A stretch of DNA of 64,000 nucleotides from NCBI GenBank assembly GCA_009838915.1, contig VXQT01000036.1:126323-190322 (forward strand). The letters are read 5' to 3'. Origin of the DNA: Chloroflexota bacterium (GTDB lineage Bacteria > Chloroflexota > Dehalococcoidia > Bin125). Of this stretch, positions 50,607-59,364 are shown piece after piece. Within the stretch, counting starts at the first letter, position 1; every line of letters starts with the position of its first letter. The notes below the pieces were generated by a model. The model had not been told where the DNA came from, did no database searches, and saw only the letters and a list, made by a program, of their open reading frames with translations. Made by a program: the position numbers and the translations under genes.

Positions 50607-51776
50607 TCAGCCGTCGATTGACCGCTGCGGCTGATTGATTGGGATGTATCGCGGTCGATAGATGGCTACGCCGCGACCGTTTCGGGCGCGAGTCCGTTCA
50701 TCCACGATCTGCGCGCCGATCCCGGAAATCCGCGACCAGCCGAACAGGGTCGTGTAGTAGTCGGGGTCGGTGAACCCCAACGCATTAACCAGACTGCCCG
50801 AGATCAGGTCAACGTTGGGGTACGGATTGGAGACCTTGGGGTTCTCCTTGAGCGCGCGGATGCCGCCTTCGCGGACCGCCTTGACCGCTTTGAACCAGTG
50901 ATCGTCCGGGCAAAGCTCTTCGCCGACGCCGAGCTGCACCTTGGCCCGTGGGTCCTCCTGGCGCAGCACCGCGTGACCGAAGCCGAAGATCAGGCCGCCG
51001 TCGGCCAGGCGCTGCTTCAGAGTCTGGTAGGCCACTTCGGGATCCTCGGTGTCGACTTCGCGGACCATCTTGAAGGCGTCCTGGTTCGCCATCCCGTGAC
51101 GCGGGCCGGCAAGCGCGTTCATGCCCGAAGCCATTGAGCGGTACATGTCGGCCAAGCCCGAGGCGACGGCGCGGCCGGTGAAGGTCGAGAGATTGCCGCC
51201 GCCGTGATCGGCGTGCAGGTTGTAGTAGACCGACAGCAACCGCGTCAGCGCCGCCTCGTCGCCGCCGGGCATGCCCAGCATGTGCACGAAGTTGTTGACA
51301 TAGCCGCGCGACGGTTCGGACGGAATCCGCTCGCCCCAGCCTTCGCGCTGGCGGAAGATCACCGCCAGCGCGGTCGGAATCCGCGCGACCAGATTGAGCG
51401 CGTCCTCGTAGTAATCGTCCGTCTTGCCGGTCATGCCCAGGATCTGGATCGCGGCACAAAACAGGTCCATCGGGTGGCCCGACATCGGCATCGCCGCGAT
51501 CGCCTCAAGCGCCTCCGCGGAAACTTCCGATCGTTCGGCGATATCGTCCGCCACGCCCTTCCGTTCCGCGTCCGTCGGCAGCGACTTGTTGAACAGTAGG
51601 TGGATGATGTCCTCGGCCGGCGAGAAGGCAAGTTCTGCGATCGGGTACCCGACGTAGGAGACGCCCTCTTGCGGATCGACGTAGCTGGTTTCGCAGGTGC
51701 CTACCGGATAGCCGCGCAGGCCGGTGTCCAGGTTGTCGTTGGTGATCGTGAACTCAATGGTCGGAATGTCGGACAT
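50607..51776 (-). CDS. gltA: Citrate synthase (eukaryotic-like type)
   Basis: 389-aa TCA-cycle enzyme condensing oxaloacetate and acetyl-CoA. The catalytic His regions are NLHADHGGGNLSTFTGRAVAS and LAGPRHGMANQDAFKM, and the HAVLRQEDPRAKVQ segment carries the conserved His and Asp/Arg region. The HxDHGGGN pattern is that of the mitochondrial-like branch rather than the E. coli type. The ATG at 51776 is used; 24 bp of upstream frame is unconserved. It is transcribed towards the oxidase operon with a 130-bp gap and nothing else recognisable in between. Confidence 0.93.
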   Translation of the reverse strand: MSDIPTIEFTITNDNLDTGLRGYPVGTCETSYVDPQEGVSYVGYPIAELAFSPAEDIIHLLFNKSLPTDAERKGVADDIAERSEVSAEALEAIAAMPMSGHPMDLFCAAIQILGMTGKTDDYYEDALNLVARIPTALAVIFRQREGWGERIPSEPSRGYVNNFVHMLGMPGGDEAALTRLLSVYYNLHADHGGGNLSTFTGRAVASGLADMYRSMASGMNALAGPRHGMANQDAFKMVREVDTEDPEVAYQTLKQRLADGGLIFGFGHAVLRQEDPRAKVQLGVGEELCPDDHWFKAVKAVREGGIRALKENPKVSNPYPNVDLISGSLVNALGFTDPDYYTTLFGWSRISGIGAQIVDERTRARNGRGVAIYRPRYIPINQPQRSIDG

Positions 51777-51908
51777 CGTCGTCACTTTCCCCGCGCGCAC
51801 CGAGGGAGAACAGATGCACGCCGCTCCCCGATGCGCAACGGGCGCGGCTCATCTCGCTCTTAGGAAATCTCGCCTCCGCCAGCAGCAACATCGGCCGGAT
51901 TGGGCCGA

Positions 51909-52952
51909 TCAGCCGTTGACGGCAAGCAACCGGAACCGTTTGCGCCCGCTGGGGGCCTGGATTTCGATCTCCCGCCCGGCAGCTTGGTCGAGCAGCCCGC
52001 GGCCAAGCGGGCTCTCGACCGAGATCCGCCGCGCCGCCGCGTTCGCTTCGGTGGTTCCGACCAGAGTGTACTCCTTCGAGTCGCCAACCATCCCGTCCGA
52101 CTCGTCGATCTCCACGACCGACACTCGGCTGCCGAGCTTCGCCCGACCCGTCGCCTGTTGTTCCCTCACGACCGCATGTGCAATCTGGTACTCAAGCTCA
52201 TCAATGCGCGACTTGAGCCGCTCCTGATGCTCGCGAGCAGCCTCGAGCGGAGCGTTTTCGCGAATGTCCTTGTCCTCGCGCGCGGCGGCTACGGCCTGTA
52301 CCGCCTCGGGCATTTCCGCGTGCAACTGGCCCAGCTCGTTGTGCAGGTGCTGCAGACCATCGGCGGTCATCTCGAAAGTCTGCGCCTCCTCGTGCTGGAA
52401 TGCCGAGGCGTCCCGCACGACGTTGGTCGCACGCTTGATCCGCAGGAAGTTGCCCAGGTTCTGCGGCTCCGCCTCGCCGCCGGCGCCGGCCGTCATCGTG
52501 TAGCGCCGCTTCGAGCAGAAGCGCAGGAACTCCTTGACCGGCTGCAACCGGGCCACCGGATCCATCGTGTTCGAGCCGATCGTCTCCTGGAAGCCCTCCA
52601 TCGACTTCGGCGACAGCTCGGTGACCGCGGTGCTGGGACCAAAGTGCCAGAGGAACCGCGTCACTGCCTCGCGCGCTGCCTCGTCGAAGACGTACGCCCC
52701 GCGCTTCGGAGCGGTCGCGCCCGACGCCTTACGCCGGGCGCGCTTGGCCTCACGATCCTCTTCCCAGGCGAAGTACTCCATCACGGCCGCGTCGAGCGTC
52801 AAAGGACTAGTCGCCACCGCGACCCCGCCACCTGAGTCGGCCTCGGGCTGGTCATCCAGCAGCTCGGCCTCGCCCTCCACGACATCGTCCGTTGCGTCGT
52901 CCGAAAACTCGTCCACGGCATCGGCGGCCACAGCGTCGTCCAGGATTGCCAT
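51909..52952 (-). CDS. greA: GreA-type transcription elongation factor with long N-terminal extension
   Basis: 347 aa, about twice the usual 158. Residues 195-347 form a GreA/GreB: a coiled coil 195-262 whose tip DKDIRENA (227-234) keeps the two acidic residues (Asp229, Glu232) equivalent to Asp41/Glu44 used for RNA cleavage in backtracked polymerase, and a C-terminal FKBP-like domain ending GREIEIQAPSGRKRFRLLAV. Residues 1-60 are acidic and disordered. Residues 85-150 (VFDEAAREAVTRFLWHFG to EFLRFCSKRRY) resemble the helical core-binding domain of tyrosine recombinases. An intervening linker 150-190 is RKR-rich. The ATG at 52952 has GGGAG upstream. Divergent from rsmG. Confidence 0.82.
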   Translation of the reverse strand: MAILDDAVAADAVDEFSDDATDDVVEGEAELLDDQPEADSGGGVAVATSPLTLDAAVMEYFAWEEDREAKRARRKASGATAPKRGAYVFDEAAREAVTRFLWHFGPSTAVTELSPKSMEGFQETIGSNTMDPVARLQPVKEFLRFCSKRRYTMTAGAGGEAEPQNLGNFLRIKRATNVVRDASAFQHEEAQTFEMTADGLQHLHNELGQLHAEMPEAVQAVAAAREDKDIRENAPLEAAREHQERLKSRIDELEYQIAHAVVREQQATGRAKLGSRVSVVEIDESDGMVGDSKEYTLVGTTEANAAARRISVESPLGRGLLDQAAGREIEIQAPSGRKRFRLLAVNG

Positions 52953-53075
52953 GCGTCGTCTCCCACTCTCCAACCGCAGGTTGGTCCATCAGTGTCGACA
53001 TTGTTGTCACAGTTGACACGCGGACCGGCCAGAGCCTCTGGCCACGCCCGCGCCTCTATCCTAACTCCCCAGCCG

Positions 53076-53807
53076 ATGATCGACCTGCCAGACCCACATC
53101 AGATCAGCCGCGCGCTTGATCGTGCAGGCCTGCGTTATGTCGAAGACCTGAGACCCAACCTTCCCGATCAACTCAGCCGATGGCTCATCGCACTGCGCGC
53201 CTCAACCCGTAATCTGACCGCCATCCGCGATCCCGAGCAGGCCATCGAGCGCCACGTGATCGAACCGCTGCGCGGGCGACACCGCCTGATCGCAGCCGAC
53301 TTGCCTGTGCCGCACGGCCCGCTGATCGACGTGGGCAGCGGCAACGGCGCGCCGGGCCTGCCGTTCGCGCTGTGCGAACCGGAGCGACCCGCGACGTTGC
53401 TCGATTCGCGCGTCGGATCGTTGAGTTTTCTTCAGGCGATCGTCCAGCAACTCGGCGCAAGCTGGATCGCCATTCACGACGAGCGTGCTGAACGCGCAGG
53501 TCACGGTCCGCTGCGCGAGCGCTTCGCGCTCGCCCTCAGCCGAGCCGCCGCTCCGCCGGCAACGGCGCTTGAACTGACAATCCCGTTCCTTCAGGTCGGG
53601 GGCATCGCCATGATCTGGACGGGTCCACTCGACCCAGGCGTCACGACGCAGATCAACGCTGTAGCAAATGTCCTGGGCGCTGAGGCCACGCCGCTCGACC
53701 CGCCCCACGACATTGCTGTGTTCACCAAGGTCCGCCCCTCCAATCCGAACCATCCCCGACCGTGGCCGCAGATTCGCCGCCGGCCACTGTCCGAAGTTGC
53801 TCGTTAA
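53076..53807 (+). CDS. rsmG: 16S rRNA (guanine527-N7)-methyltransferase RsmG
   Basis: 243-aa class I SAM-dependent methyltransferase modifying G527 of 16S rRNA. The N-terminal helices have WLIALRASTRNLTAIRDPEQAIERHVIEPL (core NLTAIRDPEQAIERHV, typical of GidB), motif I is LIDVGSGNGAPGLPFAL, followed by the LLDSRVGSLSFLQAI acidic strand and FALALSRAAAPPATALEL. The ATG at 53076 is chosen over an upstream in-frame start at 52992 because the sequence before it is unconserved. It is usually an mnmG or parAB neighbour but stands alone here beside greA (divergent). Confidence 0.9.
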   Translation: MIDLPDPHQISRALDRAGLRYVEDLRPNLPDQLSRWLIALRASTRNLTAIRDPEQAIERHVIEPLRGRHRLIAADLPVPHGPLIDVGSGNGAPGLPFALCEPERPATLLDSRVGSLSFLQAIVQQLGASWIAIHDERAERAGHGPLRERFALALSRAAAPPATALELTIPFLQVGGIAMIWTGPLDPGVTTQINAVANVLGAEATPLDPPHDIAVFTKVRPSNPNHPRPWPQIRRRPLSEVAR

Positions 53808-53828
53808 ACCTGGCTCGCGGGCTGGTCC

Positions 53829-53834
53829 TACCCT
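53829..53834 (+). promoter_or_regulatory. -10 box TACCCT before the first MFS gene
   Basis: TACCCT followed by seven bases (gattgtc) and the ATG at 53842, no ribosome-binding site. It lies just after the rsmG stop, so the MFS run may be transcribed separately. Confidence 0.45.
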
Positions 53835-53841
53835 GATTGTC

Positions 53842-55311
53842 ATGGTTCATCCACAGTCCGCCATCGCGCCGGCGGCGTTCGATCCCGCTCCCTATCGACG
53901 CAATATCCGCGTCTACTACCTGTTCATGGGCTCGACCGGCTTCATGATCTTTCTGCCAATCTGGATCATCTATCTGATGAACGGCCGTGGGCTGTCGCTG
54001 ACCGAAGTCGGTGTGTTCGAGGCGGTCTTCTGGATCACGATCATCGTCGCCGAGGTGCCGACCGGCGCCGTCGCCGATCGCTTTGGTCGTCGCGTCTCGC
54101 TGGCGCTGGGCGCCTGTCTGTTCGCCGTCTCGACCGTCATCTTCGCCATGGCAGACGATTTCTCCTTGCTGTTGGGTTCCTATCTGGTCATGGGTATTGC
54201 GATGACGCTGTACTCGGGCGCCGGCGACGCCTTTCTCTACGACACGTTGAGAGTGCTCGGACGGACGCGGGAGTACGAACGCCTGGCCGGCCGCTCGCAC
54301 GGCGTGTTCTGGGGGATGATGGTCGTCGCGACGGCCGTCGGCGGACCGATTTCCTACCTGATCGGCTACTCGGCCACGATCCTGATCTCCAGTAGCTTCT
54401 TCCTCGTCTCGGCCGTGTTCGCCTTGCTCATGCACGAACCGCCGCGCCGCGAGTCCGACTTCCCGCCCGACCCGCTACACGCTCCCCCCGCAGATGTCCA
54501 GCACAGCTCCGTCGATTCCTCGCACGCAGGCCTGCCGATCTTCCACGAGATGGTCGAGGGATTCCGGATGGTCTGGCGCATCCGGCCCGTCCGCTTCCTG
54601 GTTCCGTTCGCCGCGGTGATGATTGCCCTGTTCGACATGCCCCGTTTCCTGACTCAGCCGTTCGTGGCCCAACATGGACTCGATCCGCTGGCCAGCGTGA
54701 CCGACGGCTTCGTCTGGTCGGCGCTGCTGGTACCCGCCTACCTGGGATCGATGATCGGCATGCTCTCCGCAGGACAGTTGATGTCGAGATTCGGCGAGCG
54801 GCGCTCGTTCCCCGCCGTCCTGCTCTTCGGCGCGGTGTTCATGATCCCACTGGTGATCTGGAACCACCTGGGGTTGCTCGGCGCCATTTTCCTGATCAGC
54901 ATCGCGCAGGCGGTCGTGCGGCCCATCGCGAGCGGATACATCAATCGGCGGATCGCGTCCGATCAGCGAGCCACCGTGCTCTCGATCTTCTCGCTGATCG
55001 GCGGCGGCGCGATGGGCGTCATCCTGGTCATCGTGGTACCCGCCGCCGATGCGTTGTCGTTCCCGTTTGCGTTCGGCATCGCGTTCGCTATGGTCGCCAC
55101 GATCGGCGTGGGACTGTGGTACCTCTGGCGACTGGCTCATCGTCGGGACCAGTCCGAGCGCATGCGTCAGTGGTCGCTGCCGATTGCCAAACCACAGGCC
55201 GAACATGGGCTCAACCGGTCAACGCCACAGGCCGGCCGGTCGACCGCCAACGGGACACAGGGAACAGCCGACGACAGTGTTCTGTACCCGAATGTGCAGA
55301 ACCTCGACTGA
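53842..55311 (+). CDS. MFS transporter (tandem paralogue 1)
   Basis: 489-aa major facilitator with 12 predicted helices. The loop 2-3 signature EVPTGAVADRFGRRVSLAL is canonical, and the second-half equivalent INRRIASDQRATVLSIFSLIG is characteristic of this branch, which is often annotated as a tetracycline or macrolide-like exporter. The soluble loop after helix 6 (about 210-245) is Pro/Asp-rich. The C-terminus has a hydrophilic tail of about 60 residues with Gln/Thr. Substrate unknown. First of three adjacent paralogues. Confidence 0.9.
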   Translation: MVHPQSAIAPAAFDPAPYRRNIRVYYLFMGSTGFMIFLPIWIIYLMNGRGLSLTEVGVFEAVFWITIIVAEVPTGAVADRFGRRVSLALGACLFAVSTVIFAMADDFSLLLGSYLVMGIAMTLYSGAGDAFLYDTLRVLGRTREYERLAGRSHGVFWGMMVVATAVGGPISYLIGYSATILISSSFFLVSAVFALLMHEPPRRESDFPPDPLHAPPADVQHSSVDSSHAGLPIFHEMVEGFRMVWRIRPVRFLVPFAAVMIALFDMPRFLTQPFVAQHGLDPLASVTDGFVWSALLVPAYLGSMIGMLSAGQLMSRFGERRSFPAVLLFGAVFMIPLVIWNHLGLLGAIFLISIAQAVVRPIASGYINRRIASDQRATVLSIFSLIGGGAMGVILVIVVPAADALSFPFAFGIAFAMVATIGVGLWYLWRLAHRRDQSERMRQWSLPIAKPQAEHGLNRSTPQAGRSTANGTQGTADDSVLYPNVQNLD

Positions 55312-55401
55312 TCGGCCTCGGCGCTCTGGCGGGGCCGACCCGCTCGTACGTAGCATCAATCACATTGGCGGCGGCTGACCGTCCCGTCGCGGTGTCCCAA
55401 C

Positions 55402-56823
55402 ATGACCCAGACCCAACGCTACGCGCGCAACATCCCGATCTACTACCTCTTCCAGTTCGCCACTGGATTCTTGATCTGGGTGCCTGTCTGGATCATCTTC
55501 CTGCAGGATGAACGCGGCCTCTCGCTCACTCAGGTCGGCCTGATGGAGGCCGTCTTCTGGGTCTCGATGTTCATTGCCGAGGTTCCCACCGGCGCCATCG
55601 CCGATCGCTTCGGACGGCGCATCTCGCTCGCCCTGGGCGGGTTCATGTTCACCGTCGGCACCTTCATGTTCGTGATGCTCGAGAGCTTCGCCGGTCTGGC
55701 CTTGAGCTACGTGATCATGGCCGTCTCGATGACGCTCTACTCCGGGTCCGGACACGCCTTGCTGTTCGACACCCTGCGCACGCTCGGCAGGACTCGCGAG
55801 TACGAGAAACACATGGGCCGCTCGGAGGCGATGATGACCGGAGCGCTGCTCGGCGCCGGGCTCTTCGGCGGGCCGATGGCCGGTCTCTGGGGACTCGAGA
55901 CCGTCTTCCTCATCGGCGCATTCACGATGGCCTTCGCGGGCTTCATCGCCTTGTTGCTCCGCGAGCCGCCGCGCACAGAAGAGGAGTTCGGCGAAGACGG
56001 TTTGTTCGGCGCGCCCACCTCGCCCACGGATGCCGCCGCCGGCGACCACTCACCGCAAGGCGTCGCGAGCTACATCCTCGAGGGCTTCCGCATCGTGCTC
56101 CGACGGCGGCCGATTCTCTGGATCATCGTGCTGGCCGGACTCGTCACCGTCGCCTACGAGATGCCCAACTTCTTCGTCCAGCCCTTCCTCCGGCATCACG
56201 GACTCAGCCCCGAGGGCAGCTTCCTCGACGGCGCAATCTGGAGCGCCTTGATTGTTCCAGGATTCGCCGCCATGTCCGCCGGATCACTGCTCGCCGCCCC
56301 CTTCGTTGCGCGCGTCGGCGAGCGCCGCGCCCTCTCAGTACTGATCTTCGGTGGCGCCTTCCTCTTTATTCCGCTCCTGCTGTTCAACCATCTCAGCATC
56401 ATCGCCCCGATCGCCATTCTCGGAGGCATTCACGCGGCGCTCCGCCCAATCGCGACGGGCTACATCAACCGACGTATTCGCTCCGACCAGCGGGCCACTG
56501 TGCTCTCGATCTACGAGCTGACCATGGCCGCGCAAATGGCCGTCATCGTGCCTGCAATCTCCGCCTCGGCCGACACCATCGACTTCCGTTTCGCCTACGG
56601 ACTCTCGGTGGCGGTCGTGCTCACCATCGGCGCTGCGTTCTGGTTCGCCTGGCGACGATCGCACCGAAGTGAACAGGCCGAAGGGGTACGCAGAATCAGC
56701 GTCCGTCGAGCGCCTCAGGCCATCGGACTCCCGCTCAACGGATCCCGCAACGGCTTGCATCACAACGGCGATCAGGGCGCGACTCCATCCGACGTCGCAC
56801 TCACGCGCCAGGATCAGGCGTGA
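55402..56823 (+). CDS. MFS transporter (tandem paralogue 2)
   Basis: 473-aa paralogue with the same loop (EVPTGAIADRFGRRISLAL) and the same late segment INRRIRSDQRATVLSIYEL. RNIPIYYLFQFATGFLIWVP opens helix 1 after a short leader. A soluble loop around residues 195-220 is Glu/Asp-rich (EEEFGEDGLFGAPTSP). A hydrophilic tail of about 45 residues closes the protein. 90-bp gap from paralogue 1; its end overlaps paralogue 3 (GTGA overlap). Confidence 0.9.
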   Translation: MTQTQRYARNIPIYYLFQFATGFLIWVPVWIIFLQDERGLSLTQVGLMEAVFWVSMFIAEVPTGAIADRFGRRISLALGGFMFTVGTFMFVMLESFAGLALSYVIMAVSMTLYSGSGHALLFDTLRTLGRTREYEKHMGRSEAMMTGALLGAGLFGGPMAGLWGLETVFLIGAFTMAFAGFIALLLREPPRTEEEFGEDGLFGAPTSPTDAAAGDHSPQGVASYILEGFRIVLRRRPILWIIVLAGLVTVAYEMPNFFVQPFLRHHGLSPEGSFLDGAIWSALIVPGFAAMSAGSLLAAPFVARVGERRALSVLIFGGAFLFIPLLLFNHLSIIAPIAILGGIHAALRPIATGYINRRIRSDQRATVLSIYELTMAAQMAVIVPAISASADTIDFRFAYGLSVAVVLTIGAAFWFAWRRSHRSEQAEGVRRISVRRAPQAIGLPLNGSRNGLHHNGDQGATPSDVALTRQDQA

Positions 56824-58106
56824 GCGAGTCGGCGTCGCACGGTTCTGTCTCGACCAGCCCCCTCGCGCGCAACATTCCGCTCTTCTACGCGTTCCACTTT
56901 CTGTTCGGCTTCCACTTCTGGCTGCCCGTCTGGTTCCTCTTCCTGCGAACCGAGCACTCGCTCTCCTACACGCAGATCGGCCTCATGGAGGTGCTGTTCG
57001 GCATCGCCACGATCATCGCCGAAGTGCCGACGGGAGCGATTGCAGATCGCTTCGGGCGACGCAGCGCGCTCGCTCTCAGCGCATTTGGCTTCGCGGCAGG
57101 CATCACCCTGTTTGCCGGTCTCGGTTACCCGCTTCTGGTCCTGGGTTACGCGCTCATGGCCGTCACCCGCACGCTGCTCTCCGGCTCCGGCGATGCGCTG
57201 CTCTTCGACACGTTGCGCAGCCTCGGCAGAACCGGCGAGTATGAGCGGCACTCCGGACGCGCCCGCGCGTTGGCCACCGCCGCACTACTCGTCGCGACGC
57301 TGTTCGCCGGTCCGATCGTGTCATCGCTCGGGTTCCAGGCGGCCATCCTGCTCAGCGCCGTCGGCATGGGATGCGCAGGGGTTGCGGCGCTGCTGCTGCG
57401 CGAACCGCCCAGGCGAGAGGCTGACTTCGCCGATTCAACCGAGCCTGTCGACGAGCCGCCGGTACGGCGGCACACGCTTCACGACATAGTGCAGGCCGTG
57501 CGCATCGTCAGGACGGTTCGTCCGGTGCTGTGGACCATCCTGCTTAGCGCAGTAATGTTCGCCACCCTCGACCTCCCAGACTTCTTCATCCAGCCGTTCA
57601 TCCGCTCCCACGGCATCGACCCCGTCGATGCGCTCGACGCAGGCTTCACCTACTCCGGCCTGATGCTGCCATCGTTCTTCGGCGTCATGCTTGGTTCGAT
57701 CATTGCCGCGCCGCTTGCCGCCAGACTCGGAGAGTCGCGAGCCCTTCCCACTATCTGGCTCCTGGGAGGCCTGGCGATGTTGCCGCTGCTCCTCGTCGAC
57801 CATCTCGGTCTGGTCGCCGCACTCTCGCTGCTGGCGGCTTCGACCGCGATCGTCGAGCCGCTCGCCGGCGGCTACATCAACCGACGCATCCCCTCCGACC
57901 AACGCGCGACCGTGCTCTCGGTGTTCTCACTGGTCACGGCCGTGATGATCACCGTCGTGATCGGCTCCGCTTCCGCGCTGGTCGACTCGTACGACTTCCG
58001 CGCCGGCTTCCTGTTCGCCTTCGCCCTGTTGCTCGTCAGCGGACTCTTCTGCTTGCGACGATGGTCGCTCTCCCACCGACACACCGAGCGTGCGCCAATG
58101 CCGTAG
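56820..58106 (+). CDS. MFS transporter (tandem paralogue 3)
   Basis: 428-aa paralogue starting at GTG 56820, overlapping the previous stop. The loop is EVPTGAIADRFGRRSALAL and the late segment INRRIPSDQRATVLSVFSL. It lacks the long C-terminal tail of the other two. Substrate unknown. The coupling to paralogue 2 suggests coordinated expression, and the three may have arisen by successive duplication. Confidence 0.9.
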   Translation: MSESASHGSVSTSPLARNIPLFYAFHFLFGFHFWLPVWFLFLRTEHSLSYTQIGLMEVLFGIATIIAEVPTGAIADRFGRRSALALSAFGFAAGITLFAGLGYPLLVLGYALMAVTRTLLSGSGDALLFDTLRSLGRTGEYERHSGRARALATAALLVATLFAGPIVSSLGFQAAILLSAVGMGCAGVAALLLREPPRREADFADSTEPVDEPPVRRHTLHDIVQAVRIVRTVRPVLWTILLSAVMFATLDLPDFFIQPFIRSHGIDPVDALDAGFTYSGLMLPSFFGVMLGSIIAAPLAARLGESRALPTIWLLGGLAMLPLLLVDHLGLVAALSLLAASTAIVEPLAGGYINRRIPSDQRATVLSVFSLVTAVMITVVIGSASALVDSYDFRAGFLFAFALLLVSGLFCLRRWSLSHRHTERAPMP

Positions 58107-58118
58107 TCGGCACAGAAC

Positions 58119-59324
58119 TCAAGCCACAATCTCCCGCTCGCGCAGATCCGCGACGACGTCGGCATCCATTCCCAGCGCGTCGAGTAGCGCTTCCGTGTCC
58201 TGACCGCGTGTCGGAGCACCCGCGCGGATCCGCCCGGGGGTCGCCGAGAGCTTGGGCGCGACGCCCGCCTGACGCATCACGCCGCCGTCGGGGGTAGGCA
58301 CCTCGACCACCATCTGGCGTGAGATGTTGTGCTCGTCCCGCAACGCCTCCTCCAACGTCAACACCGGCTTTGCGCAGACATCGACCTCGTTCAGCAACTC
58401 GTGCCATTCTTCGGCGGTGCGTGTCCGGAACGCCGACGCAAACGCCTGTCGAATCTCCTCGCGCCGAGCGCTGTCGTTCGTGCCCTGATCCTCGATGTAC
58501 TGCTCCAACCCCAACACGCGGCAGAGGTTGGCGTAGAAGTACGGCTCCATCGAGCCGACCGAGAACCAGCGCCCGTCCGATGTCTCATAGACCTGGTAGT
58601 GCGGCTCTCCGCCGTTGAGCACGTGCGCAGCCGGGGACATGTCAGCTTCCGCGCCCTCGTAACCGGCCAGTGCCGACGTGATCAGCGACAGCACCCCGTC
58701 CGACATGCCCAGATCGATGTATTGCCCTTCGCCCGTGCGCTCCCCCGCCTGCAGCGCGCAGACGATCGCGAACGCCGCCATCAAGCCGCCGCCGGCGAAG
58801 TCGGCGATGATGTTCACCGGTATTGCCGGCCGACCTTCGGCCGCATAGTCGCCGATCATGCCCAGCGCGCCGCCTGTTGCGATGTAGTTGATGTCGTGCC
58901 CCACGTGCGACGCGTAGGGACCCGTCTGCCCGAATCCGGACAGCGAGCAGTAAACGAGCCGCGGGTTGCGCGCGCTCAGCGTCTCCCAGTCCACCCCCAG
59001 CCGCTTGACCACGCCCGGGCGAAAGCCTTCCAGCACGACATCAGCGTCGTCCGCCAGCCGATGGAAGATCTCGCGCGCCTCTTCGGTCTTCAAATTGAGT
59101 CCAATCGACCGTTTCCCCCGTCCCAGCGCATACGAGGAGAATCGCCGCCGCTCTTCATTGGGATCGCGTGCCAGATCGCGGCGACCGCGCGGTCGCCCGG
59201 CCTGCTCGATCAGGATCACCTCGGCGCCCATATCGGCGAGCAACATCGAACAGTAGGGACCGGGCGCGAGCGCCGACAGATCCAGCACGCGGATTCCGTC
59301 GAGGGGGCCGTCGAGCGTCGTCAT
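58119..59324 (-). CDS. Family III CoA-transferase, alpha-methylacyl-CoA racemase-like
   Basis: 401-aa CaiB/BaiF-fold protein closest in motif to alpha-methylacyl-CoA racemases: GHDINYIATGGALGMIG carries the proton-transfer His, and PVNIIADFAGGGLMAAFAIV the Asp175 region, both as in the mycobacterial racemase. FRPGVVKRLGVDWETLSARNPRLVYCSLSGFGQTGPYA is the family CoA-binding stretch (core CSLSGFGQTGPYA). Expected to epimerise 2-methyl-branched acyl-CoAs. A GGAG site precedes the ATG. It may serve branched-chain fatty acid or amino acid degradation together with the acyl-CoA dehydrogenase and hydratase in the window. Confidence 0.88.
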   Translation of the reverse strand: MTTLDGPLDGIRVLDLSALAPGPYCSMLLADMGAEVILIEQAGRPRGRRDLARDPNEERRRFSSYALGRGKRSIGLNLKTEEAREIFHRLADDADVVLEGFRPGVVKRLGVDWETLSARNPRLVYCSLSGFGQTGPYASHVGHDINYIATGGALGMIGDYAAEGRPAIPVNIIADFAGGGLMAAFAIVCALQAGERTGEGQYIDLGMSDGVLSLITSALAGYEGAEADMSPAAHVLNGGEPHYQVYETSDGRWFSVGSMEPYFYANLCRVLGLEQYIEDQGTNDSARREEIRQAFASAFRTRTAEEWHELLNEVDVCAKPVLTLEEALRDEHNISRQMVVEVPTPDGGVMRQAGVAPKLSATPGRIRAGAPTRGQDTEALLDALGMDADVVADLREREIVA

Positions 59325-59364
59325 CGCCTGCTCCGTTCGCTGCGTGCGAGGTCTGGCCTACAGA

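Noticed and set aside
53476-53843. In-frame start for the first MFS gene at 53668
   Set aside because: It would overlap rsmG by 140 bp and add an Arg/Pro-rich non-membrane leader; the ATG at 53842 has a promoter-like box and begins just before helix 1.
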